The position numbers were made by a program, and so were the translations under genes. DNA of 38,408 nucleotides, taken from Deltaproteobacteria bacterium. Lineage in GTDB: Bacteria > Myxococcota_A > Polyangia > Polyangiales > Houyiibacteriaceae. Shown here piece after piece: positions 19,380 to 26,676 of this stretch. The notes below the pieces were generated by a model. The model did not search any database. It saw nothing but the letters and a program-made list of their open reading frames with translations, and had not been told where the DNA came from. The stretch spans positions 1 through 38,408 of the forward strand of contig JAFDAJ010000030.1 of assembly GCA_019313915.1 (NCBI GenBank). The letters are read 5' to 3'. Numbering within the stretch: the stretch's first letter is position 1; each line of letters starts with the position of its first letter.

Positions 19380-20276
19380 TTACGGACGAACCGTGAGGAC
19401 GGGCACCGGCGAGTACCGAAGGCAGTATTGAGAGGCGCTTCCGAGCATCATCCCGCGCAAGCGCCCTTCGCCCCTGCAACCGACGAAAAGAAGATCCGCG
19501 TTGAGCTCGGCCGTCGCGTTGCAAAGCGTCTTACCAATCGGCCCATCGAGCACATGCACTGTGGTGTTTGGCTTCAAGCCCTCACTCACGATGAGCTGAT
19601 CGAGACGCGAGCGCCCGGCCGAGGCGAGGCCCTCGAGCACAGTCTGCCATTCCCTGGGCATGATGATCTCGGTGATCGGGTGAGGCACCACGTAGAGCAG
19701 AGCCACCTCGCCGTCGATCCCATTGGCAACATCGCGCGCCCAACGAACCGCCTCGATTCCGTGCACAGAGAAATCGACCCCTACGGCGATACGCGCTCCC
19801 GTGTAGTCGTCACGAAGCCGCCCGCAGGAAACCAGCACCGAGCAAGGCGCCTGCCGCACCACGCGTTCCGCGGTCGAACCGAGCAGACGCTCCGGAAGCC
19901 CAATCGCGCCAACGGGGTCGCCTACAGCGATCAAGTCGGCGTTGACCGACACCGCTGTTCGCAGAATCGTCTCCCAAGGACGACCTTCCTCGCACGAGCT
20001 CTGGCAACTCAGGCCAAGATCTTCACATCGCTGACGTTCACTTTCGAGCTCTTGCAGCGAATTCTGGAAGCGCCCTTTGAGCCGCTCGCGCAACGCTTGC
20101 GCGGCAGAACGGGCACCGAGCGGCAAGTCCCGCCACGCATGTTCGAGGCCCACCTCGCTCGCATGCACCAGCCACAGCGTTGCTCGTGTGGCCTGGGCGG
20201 TAGGGATGGCCAGCTGCATCGCGCGATGGCCTGACTCTCCCAGGTCCACTCCCACAACGATGGTCTTGATCGCCAT
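19380..20276 (-). CDS. tandem-domain universal stress protein
   Basis: MAIKTIVVGVDLGESGHRAMQLA...; GLPERLLGSTAERVVRQAPCSVLV and GCRGEGRLRGMMLGSASQYCLRYSPVPVLTV. Confidence 0.9.
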   Translation of the reverse strand: MAIKTIVVGVDLGESGHRAMQLAIPTAQATRATLWLVHASEVGLEHAWRDLPLGARSAAQALRERLKGRFQNSLQELESERQRCEDLGLSCQSSCEEGRPWETILRTAVSVNADLIAVGDPVGAIGLPERLLGSTAERVVRQAPCSVLVSCGRLRDDYTGARIAVGVDFSVHGIEAVRWARDVANGIDGEVALLYVVPHPITEIIMPREWQTVLEGLASAGRSRLDQLIVSEGLKPNTTVHVLDGPIGKTLCNATAELNADLLFVGCRGEGRLRGMMLGSASQYCLRYSPVPVLTVRP

Positions 20277-20306
20277 GGCTCAGATCAGAGCAAGCACCGT
20301 GCCAGA

Positions 20307-20735
20307 TTACACGCCCAGGTCGGACAGCTGCTGGATCGCAAACTCGACGAAATCCGAATCGCTCAGCATGCCCACTAGTTCCCCGTGTTCGACGACCGGG
20401 ACGCACCCATAAGCATGCGAGCGCAACGCGAGCGCGGCCTCCAGCGCGGGTGTGTCCGGGTAGACCGTGTGCACTTCTTTCGTCATGACCCATCGGGCTT
20501 CGATCCAGCGGTTCATGTGCGACTGCTCGCTCGAAAGGGAGCCAGACAGGCTCCCTTCCTGGCTGCGGAGCACGTCGCGGTGAGAGATGAGACCGAGCAG
20601 GCGCCCGGAGTCCACCACTGCAACGTGACGAATGTGTTTCATTTCCATCAGCTGGATCACGTCACGAAGCGGGTTGGTCGGGCCCACGGTCACTACCGGC
20701 TGCGTCATGAGGTCTTTCACCAAAAGCTGCGACAT
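20307..20735 (-). CDS. CBS-domain-pair protein
   Basis: MSQLLVKDLMTQPVVTVGPTNPLRDVIQLMEMKHIRHVAVVDSGRLLGLISHRDVL...; a second CBS domain follows. Confidence 0.88.
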   Translation of the reverse strand: MSQLLVKDLMTQPVVTVGPTNPLRDVIQLMEMKHIRHVAVVDSGRLLGLISHRDVLRSQEGSLSGSLSSEQSHMNRWIEARWVMTKEVHTVYPDTPALEAALALRSHAYGCVPVVEHGELVGMLSDSDFVEFAIQQLSDLGV

Positions 20736-20748
20736 GAACTCTATCTCA

Positions 20749-20764
20749 CGCATTTTTCATGCCA
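20749..20764 (-). promoter_or_regulatory. candidate sigma54 promoter for CBS-usp operon
   Basis: Minus strand TGGCATGAAAAATGCG; GG-N10-GC. Implies an almost leaderless transcript, so moderate confidence. Confidence 0.5.
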
Positions 20765-20787
20765 GGGCTAGTCGGTAGGCCCAATGA

Positions 20788-20830
20788 CGCATATTATGCG
20801 TCTCAGAAAATCATGACCGCAAATCTTGCG
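20788..20830. promoter_or_regulatory. paired dyad operator: CGCA-TATTA-TGCG (20788-20800) and CGCA-AATCT-TGCG (20818-20830)
   Basis: Two exact copies 30 bp apart; the first sits in a perfect palindrome GACGCATATTATGCGTC. Confidence 0.7.
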
Positions 20831-20891
20831 CCGAATGACAAAGTCCGGGGCTCAAGTCTCCCGGAATTGCGCGAATTCTGAGCAGCATCCT

Positions 20892-20908
20892 TGGGCTCAC
20901 ATTTTGCT
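20892..20908 (+). promoter_or_regulatory. candidate (weaker) sigma54 promoter for WS/DGAT
   Basis: TGGGCTCACATTTTGCT; GG-N10-GC, -24 box imperfect. Confidence 0.4.
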
Positions 20909-20923
20909 AGTGATCACCCCACC

Positions 20924-22351
20924 ATGCCGGACACATTCTACGAGCGCTTGAGCGCCCTGGACGCGACTTTCCTCGACGTCGAAAGCAAGGCCGCTCCCAT
21001 GCACGTGGGTGCCGCTCTCATCTTCGACGCGAAGCCTCTCACCCTCGAGCACGGAGGCCTCGATATCGATCGCCTCACGAAGTACACGGAGGCAGCGTTG
21101 GATTCGATCCCCCGCTACCGACAGCGGGTCGAGTGGGTGCCCGCCTTTGGGCACCCGGTCTGGGTCGACGATGACCGTTTCAACATGCGCTTCCATCTGC
21201 GCCATACCCGGCTGCCTCTTCCCGGGGACGAACGCGCCCTCAAACGTTTGGTCGGGAGGCTGTTCTCGCAACACCTCGATCGAAGTCGGCCCCTGTGGGA
21301 GTTTTGGGTTGTCGAAGGCGTCGAGAACGACACGTTCGCGCTGATCATCAAGGTGCACCACTGCATGGTCGACGGAGTCGCCGGCGTTCAACTCCTCGAG
21401 GCGTTGCTGCATATCAGCCCGGACGCTGTCGAGCGCAAGCCGCAACAGTGGCAGGCACGCCCCGCTCCAAGCCGTGCGCAGCTCGTCCTGAACGAAACGA
21501 ATCACCGGGTCGAAGGCCTTCGCAAGCTCAGCCACTTCATGCCGCGCATTCGAGAAAATTTCCGAGGCCTCTCGAGCGTGCTCCGCTCGGGGATGAAACC
21601 GGCTCCGAGGACACCCTTCACCGAGCACGACATCAGCCCATACCGTCGCTTCGACTGGACCACATTCGACCTCGATGAAGTGAAGGCGATCAAGAAGTCA
21701 CTGGGCGGAACGATCAACGACGTTGTGGTTGCCACGGCGACGGGGGCGGTGCGCCGGTTCCTGGTGCGCCGAGGCTCGGACGTCGACTCGATGGAGGGCT
21801 TCCGCACGGTTCTCCCTGTGAACACCAGAAAGGCTGGCGGCCTCTCGGTCGGCAATCACGTGGCCATGCTGCTCGCAGACCTTCCTGTGACCGAGCACGA
21901 CCCCTTGGAACGACTGAAGAAAGTCATTCGCGTAACCACCGAGCTGAAGAAGGAGTCCAACCAAACGGGAGGCGCAGAGCTCATCGAAGACGTGGCCGAC
22001 CTCACGACCAAGCGGCTCGTATCGGAGCTCTACCGGGCCGCGATGCGGCTACGCACGTACAATCTGATCATCACCAACGTGCCGGGGCCCCCGTTCCCAC
22101 TCTACATGCTCGGCGCGCGGATGAAGGCCATCTTTCCCATGGTCCCGTTGATGCAGAACCAGAACCTCGGCATCGCGCTATTCAGTTATTCGGGGGAGCT
22201 GCACTGGGGCTTCACGGCGGACTGGGAGTCCTTCCCCGACGTGCACGAGTTCGTCGAAGATCTTTGCGTGTCTTTCGCAGAGTACAAGGAGCTCGCCGCC
22301 GCGCGCGTGCCCGAAGTGTCGGGAGGTGAGGATGCCCCCGCGCGTGCCTAG
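20924..22351 (+). CDS. wax ester synthase / acyl-CoA:diacylglycerol acyltransferase (WS/DGAT)
   Basis: MPDTFYERLSALDATFLDVESKAAPMHVGAALIF; catalytic HHCMVDG; NVPGPPFPLYMLGARM. Confidence 0.93.
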   Translation: MPDTFYERLSALDATFLDVESKAAPMHVGAALIFDAKPLTLEHGGLDIDRLTKYTEAALDSIPRYRQRVEWVPAFGHPVWVDDDRFNMRFHLRHTRLPLPGDERALKRLVGRLFSQHLDRSRPLWEFWVVEGVENDTFALIIKVHHCMVDGVAGVQLLEALLHISPDAVERKPQQWQARPAPSRAQLVLNETNHRVEGLRKLSHFMPRIRENFRGLSSVLRSGMKPAPRTPFTEHDISPYRRFDWTTFDLDEVKAIKKSLGGTINDVVVATATGAVRRFLVRRGSDVDSMEGFRTVLPVNTRKAGGLSVGNHVAMLLADLPVTEHDPLERLKKVIRVTTELKKESNQTGGAELIEDVADLTTKRLVSELYRAAMRLRTYNLIITNVPGPPFPLYMLGARMKAIFPMVPLMQNQNLGIALFSYSGELHWGFTADWESFPDVHEFVEDLCVSFAEYKELAAARVPEVSGGEDAPARA

Positions 22352-22399
22352 AAACCCAGGTGCCCATCGTGGGCGCCCCACCCGTAAAGGGACATAGCC

Positions 22400-23827
22400 A
22401 TGACTAGTGTTGACCTCGCATCCGACTTCCCCGAAGTGGCCCATCGAACGAGCGCCGAAGGCTCGAAAGGCCGTGTGCTCATCGTCGACGACGAAGCGAA
22501 CGCGCGCAACGCGCTTGCAGAACTAATGGACGACGCTGGCTACTCGGTGAGCACCGCTGCCGATGGACGCACGGCCCTCCTGCAACTGGAACAGGTCGAC
22601 CCCGACGTCGTCCTGACCGATCTGAAGATGCCCACCATGGACGGCTTGTCGTTGATCGAGCAGGGGCGCCCAATGGCACCGCACACGACGTTCATCGTGA
22701 TGACGGCGTTCGCGACAATCGACACAGCTGTTCAAGCGATCAAGCTCGGAGCGGAGAGCTACTTGACGAAGCCCCTGGAGCTCGACGCGGTCATCGCAAT
22801 CGTCGACCGCGCGCTAGAACGAACGCGACTCTCGCGGGAAGCAGCCCAACTCCGTGAGCGTGTGGATGAACGGTTTCAGCTCGGCAAAATTCTGGGCGAG
22901 CATCCCTCCATGCAACGGCTGATGAAGAACGTCGCGCAGGTCGCGCGGAGCCGCGCCACAGTGCTCATCCATGGCGAAACCGGTACCGGCAAGGAGCTCA
23001 TCGCCGCGGCGATTCACCAGAACTCGAATCGAAAAGACCAGCCATTCATCCGTTTGAACTGCGCGTCCTTGAGCGAAACACTCCTGGAGTCGGAGCTATT
23101 CGGACACGAGCGCGGCTCATTCACCGGCGCTCAGGCGCGGCGTGAGGGGCGATTCAAGCAAGCCGACGGCGGTACGCTCTTCCTCGACGAAGTGAGCGAA
23201 ATCCCGATGAGCGTCCAGATCAAACTCCTACGTTTCCTTCAGGAGCGGGAGTTCGAGCGGGTCGGCGGCAATGAAACGCTGAAGGTCGACGTTCGGGTCG
23301 TGGCGGCCACGAACCGCAACCTGAAGCAACGCGTGGAGGACGGTCGATTCCGCGAGGACCTCTACTACAGGCTCAAGGTGGTGCAGCTCGACGTGCCTCC
23401 GCTGCGCGTCCGCCGGAGCGACATCCCTCTTCTGGCGCACGCGTTCCTTCGGAAGTACGCCGCCGAGAACCAGCGCACGATTCAGGGCCTGACGGAAGAC
23501 GCTCTGCAGCACCTGATGATCTACCCGTGGCCTGGCAATGTCCGCGAGCTGGAGAACGCGATCGAACGGGCCGTCGTCATGTGCGACGGCGACTTGATCG
23601 AGCGCGACGACTTACCGACCTCCGCGCATGGAGACCTTCAAAACGGCTCGGTGATGGCGCTGATTCCCGGCGTCACGATGACCGAGCTCGAACGGATTGC
23701 GATTCTGCGAACCTTGGACGCAGTCGATGGCTCCACCGCACGGGCTGCCGAGATCCTCGGCATCAGCCAGCGGAAGATCCAGTACCGCGTGAAAGAATGG
23801 GGCTACCAGTCCGCGACCTTCGACTAG
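22400..23827 (+). CDS. sigma54-dependent NtrC-family response regulator (REC-AAA+-Fis HTH)
   Basis: VLIVDDEANARNAL..DVVLTDLKMPTMDG; GETGTGKELIA Walker A; ELFGHERGSFTGA (GAFTGA variant); GTLFLDEVSEIP; HTH TARAAEILGISQRKIQYRVKEWGY. Confidence 0.95.
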   Translation: MTSVDLASDFPEVAHRTSAEGSKGRVLIVDDEANARNALAELMDDAGYSVSTAADGRTALLQLEQVDPDVVLTDLKMPTMDGLSLIEQGRPMAPHTTFIVMTAFATIDTAVQAIKLGAESYLTKPLELDAVIAIVDRALERTRLSREAAQLRERVDERFQLGKILGEHPSMQRLMKNVAQVARSRATVLIHGETGTGKELIAAAIHQNSNRKDQPFIRLNCASLSETLLESELFGHERGSFTGAQARREGRFKQADGGTLFLDEVSEIPMSVQIKLLRFLQEREFERVGGNETLKVDVRVVAATNRNLKQRVEDGRFREDLYYRLKVVQLDVPPLRVRRSDIPLLAHAFLRKYAAENQRTIQGLTEDALQHLMIYPWPGNVRELENAIERAVVMCDGDLIERDDLPTSAHGDLQNGSVMALIPGVTMTELERIAILRTLDAVDGSTARAAEILGISQRKIQYRVKEWGYQSATFD

Positions 23828-25005
23828 GGTGCGGTTGGGATCCAAATAGACGCCCGCGTGCCGCCTTCGGGAAGCCGGATCAGCTCGGCCCTCCCCCCAT
23901 GCAGGTCGACGATTCGCTTCACGATGGCCAGCCCGAGCCCGGTGCCGGCCTCTTTGGTCGTGACGAACGACTCGAAGGCCCTCTCCGCCACCTCAGGCGA
24001 AACCCCTGGACCATTGTCGATGATGGAGACCTCCCATGTGCCGTCGCTGAGCGTGCGGCTGACGATCTGAACTGTCGACTGACGGCAGTCCGCCACCGCC
24101 TCGACAGCGTTCGTGATCAGATTGTTGACGACCTGCTTCAAGCGGTCGCGCTCCGCGACGAGCTCGCAGGACGTCATGCCAATGTCCTCGACGAACTCGA
24201 CTCCCTGGGACTCGATCTCCGGGCGGCGAAGCTCCACGACCTCCTGGAGCAGCGCACGGGCATCGCATCGAACAGGATCGAGCCTGCGTGCCCTCGCCAG
24301 GTTGAGGAAGTCGTCGAGCAGGAGGGACAACCTACGAAGCTCGTCTTGAACCACATTGGTCCGCCTTTCGATCTTTCGGCGTATCGATGCGTCTTGAACG
24401 CGGGCGGCCGTGCGCCGAAGGACGTCGAGCTGCAGCTTGGCGGCGTTGAGGGGATTGCGCACCTCGTGAGCCAGACCGGCGGTCAACCTCCCCATCACCG
24501 CGAGCGACTCCGCTTCTGCGGTCTTCTTGAGAACGTAATCCTCGCGATAGGTTTCGAGCATGATTGCCAGCTCGATGTCGCAGATCTGGTCGACCACCCG
24601 GTGGTCCTCGAACACTCCGAGGCCACCGCCGGAGGCTTTTGACAGGGCGCCATGAAGCCCCAGACGGATGATGTTCATCCCGGCGAGCATGTACCGCTGC
24701 TCGAGGCCAACCTTCACGTGCACGCGACCGATCCTTGCTCGCTTCTCGAAGTACGCTTCGTCATAGGTGCCGCCAAACAGCTCTTCGAGCCACTTCGTGA
24801 GGGTGACTCTGAGCCGCGCGACCTGACTCTCGCTGTTCAAAACAGCGCGAGCGCCTGGATCGTCGAGAACGGCGGCGTAAAAGCGGTCCACGATGGCATC
24901 TTGGTAGGGCTTGATCCGAGGGCCCATCGCCTGCAGGCGGCGGGCCGACTCGGCGTCGAACCGGACGTAGTCCTTCAGCACCGGTAGCAAGGTGGTGTCG
25001 ACCAT
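23824..25005 (-). CDS. globin-coupled sensor histidine kinase (protoglobin-HisKA-HATPase)
   Basis: N-terminal sensor-globin pattern (IVDRFYAAVLDDPGARAVL..., KRARIGRVHVKVGLEQRYMLAGMNIIR); LAHEVRNPLNAAKLQLDVL; DNGPGVSPEVAERAFESFVTTKEAGTGLGLAIVKRIVDLHGG. Confidence 0.88.
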   Translation of the reverse strand: MVDTTLLPVLKDYVRFDAESARRLQAMGPRIKPYQDAIVDRFYAAVLDDPGARAVLNSESQVARLRVTLTKWLEELFGGTYDEAYFEKRARIGRVHVKVGLEQRYMLAGMNIIRLGLHGALSKASGGGLGVFEDHRVVDQICDIELAIMLETYREDYVLKKTAEAESLAVMGRLTAGLAHEVRNPLNAAKLQLDVLRRTAARVQDASIRRKIERRTNVVQDELRRLSLLLDDFLNLARARRLDPVRCDARALLQEVVELRRPEIESQGVEFVEDIGMTSCELVAERDRLKQVVNNLITNAVEAVADCRQSTVQIVSRTLSDGTWEVSIIDNGPGVSPEVAERAFESFVTTKEAGTGLGLAIVKRIVDLHGGRAELIRLPEGGTRASIWIPTAP

Positions 25006-25061
25006 TGTGAGTGGCTAGAAAATTGCGCCTCGTGTGTCAAGGGCTCGCGTGTCAGGCTCGA

Positions 25062-25532
25062 TCAAAAGGCAGAAAGCCCAGGCAATTGGACCATGCTGAC
25101 AGGACACGGGGCGTTCGTGGCGAGCCTGTTGAGCTGGCTGGGATCTATTTGGTCGGCGCTCTGCATTGGCTGAATGCCGACCAAGATCAGGTCCACCCTG
25201 GAGCGCTGAGCGCTCTGCAACACGTAGTCGTGCCAACACCCTTCTTCGTAGAGCTCCGCCCGGCAGCGAACACCGCGGTCAGCACACCACTGCCGCTGCC
25301 GCTCGAGAAGCTGGCCCTCCTGCCGAAGCCTCGCCTCGAGCCGCTCTCGCCAATCGTCGCCATTGCCGGACTGCGTCAACGGGGGCTCGGAGAGTTGGCC
25401 GCCACGACCGCCCCCATAGGTGGAAACCAGAATCACCTCACCATCGGTGGAACCCGCAATAAATGCGGCGAAGCCGACGAGCTTGTAGCTCGCAGAGGTC
25501 AGATCGGTAACTGCAAGAACGGTCGACGGCAT
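25062..25532 (-). CDS. degenerate universal stress protein-like protein
   Basis: Usp-like fold pattern (MPSTVLAVTDLTSASYKLVGFAAFIAG...VDLILVGIQPMQ...LNRLATNAPCPVSMVQLP) lacking the GxxG-x9-GS signature. Confidence 0.65.
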   Translation of the reverse strand: MPSTVLAVTDLTSASYKLVGFAAFIAGSTDGEVILVSTYGGGRGGQLSEPPLTQSGNGDDWRERLEARLRQEGQLLERQRQWCADRGVRCRAELYEEGCWHDYVLQSAQRSRVDLILVGIQPMQSADQIDPSQLNRLATNAPCPVSMVQLPGLSAF

Positions 25533-25561
25533 ACTCTTCACCAACACTTGAACACCGTTAG

Positions 25562-25578
25562 AGCAAGGGACGTGCCAC
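25562..25578 (-). promoter_or_regulatory. candidate sigma54 promoter of degenerate usp
   Basis: Minus strand TGGCACG-TCCC-TTGCT, near-perfect consensus; GG-N10-GC. Confidence 0.75.
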
Positions 25579-25621
25579 TCAAGAAAGTCCCCGCTACAAC
25601 ACATTGACCCTCACACTCTTC

Positions 25622-25663
25622 GGCAACCGTTGCGGGAAGCTCCAAAACCGCGCAGGTTTTGCG
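25622..25663. promoter_or_regulatory. paired dyad operator: GGCA-ACCGT-TGCG (25622-25634) and CGCA-GGTTT-TGCG (25651-25663)
   Basis: One single-mismatch and one exact copy, 29 bp apart. Confidence 0.65.
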
Positions 25664-25670
25664 CCTCAAG

Positions 25671-25693
25671 AAAAAGGGGACAGTCCCCTTTTT
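25671..25693. repeat. perfect hairpin AAAAAGGGGA-CAG-TCCCCTTTTT (REP-like)
   Basis: 10-bp perfect arms with 3-nt loop between divergent genes. Confidence 0.7.
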
Positions 25694-25712
25694 GAAAGGG
25701 TTAAGCTCGGGC

Positions 25713-26438
25713 ATGGGCGACTCCCGGCGCCACCGCGGGCCGCATCCTCTGGATGAGCAACTCTTCTCCAAGGAGGCGATCCCAACTCTGCAAGAGGCGG
25801 TGTCGGATTTGAGCTGGCTACGGACGCGAGGATACGCGGAAGCTTCGTCGATCAAGCTAGTCGGGGACAAGTATCAGCTGCGCGGACGCCAACGCGTGGC
25901 TGTAGGAAGGTGCGCTTGCTCGGACTCCGCCAGAGACGACCGGGCAGCCAAACAGCGCCAGCCGGCGACGATGACGGGCCGGCCCCTGGTGATTGATGGC
26001 CTCAATGTGATCACCACCATCGAAGTCGCGCTGGCAGGCGGGGTTCTGCTAATGGGTCGAGACGCCTGCATCCGCGACATGGCGAGGTTTCACGGGAACT
26101 ATCGCCTGGTACAGGAGACCGAACGGGCCGTCGCTATCTTGGTGGATCTCGTCGAATCGATGAAACCCGCCGAAGTGATGGTCTACATCGACCGCCCCGT
26201 GTCGAACTCCGGTCGTGTTGCCGAGATCATTCGAAAGACCGCGGCGGCAAAAGGATCGAGCCTCGACGCTGTGACAGCGGATCGCGTCGACGAAACCCTC
26301 AAGACATCTACCGCCGTCGTTGCCACGGCCGACAGCGCCATTCTAGACCGATGCGGCGACTGGATTAACCTGGCGCGCCTCGCCATCGAGGGACACGCTG
26401 CGGAGCTCGATCCGCTTTGGTTATTGGATCTATCGTGA
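25713..26438 (+). CDS. DUF434 domain-containing protein
   Basis: HPLDEQLFSKEAIPTLQEAVSDLSWLRTRGYAEASSIKLVGDKYQLRGRQRVAVGRCACSD; RPLVIDGLNVITTIEVALAGGVLLMGRDACIRDM; DRPVSNSGRVAEII. Confidence 0.75.
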   Translation: MGDSRRHRGPHPLDEQLFSKEAIPTLQEAVSDLSWLRTRGYAEASSIKLVGDKYQLRGRQRVAVGRCACSDSARDDRAAKQRQPATMTGRPLVIDGLNVITTIEVALAGGVLLMGRDACIRDMARFHGNYRLVQETERAVAILVDLVESMKPAEVMVYIDRPVSNSGRVAEIIRKTAAAKGSSLDAVTADRVDETLKTSTAVVATADSAILDRCGDWINLARLAIEGHAAELDPLWLLDLS

Positions 26439-26439
26439 C

Positions 26440-26671
26440 GGCGCGCGTTGGCCGAGGAAGTCGAGTGTGGAACGCGCGATCCGGCTCCGTTGAGGCTCCA
26501 GGGCGATCTCCATCAAAGGGAACCGCTTCGCCGCCTGCGAGCTGCACTTTTTGCGCGTCGGTGTCCAGCGAGATTGCGCGCTGCCCAGGCATGAGATCGA
26601 CGTTCAAATCGTCGTAGCTTCTTCGACGCAGCGCCAGTCGCTCTTGCTCCCACGACGACGACCCGATTCAT
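26440..26671 (-). pseudogene. remnant of NAD(P)/FAD-dependent (ferredoxin-reductase-like) oxidoreductase
   Basis: MNRVVVVGA in one minus frame (ATG at 26671), then EQERLALRRRSYDDLNVDLMPGQRAISLDTDAQKVQLAGGEAVPFDG in another; family homology then stops. Confidence 0.65.
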
Positions 26672-26676
26672 CGCGG

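Noticed and set aside
23527-24642. 371-aa plus-strand ORF
   Set aside because: Spans the out-of-frame end of the NtrC regulator and the antisense of the kinase; composition artefact.
25671-25693. Hairpin as a standard rho-independent terminator
   Set aside because: It lies between divergent genes rather than downstream of either, so a simple terminator role is not supported; reported as REP-like instead.
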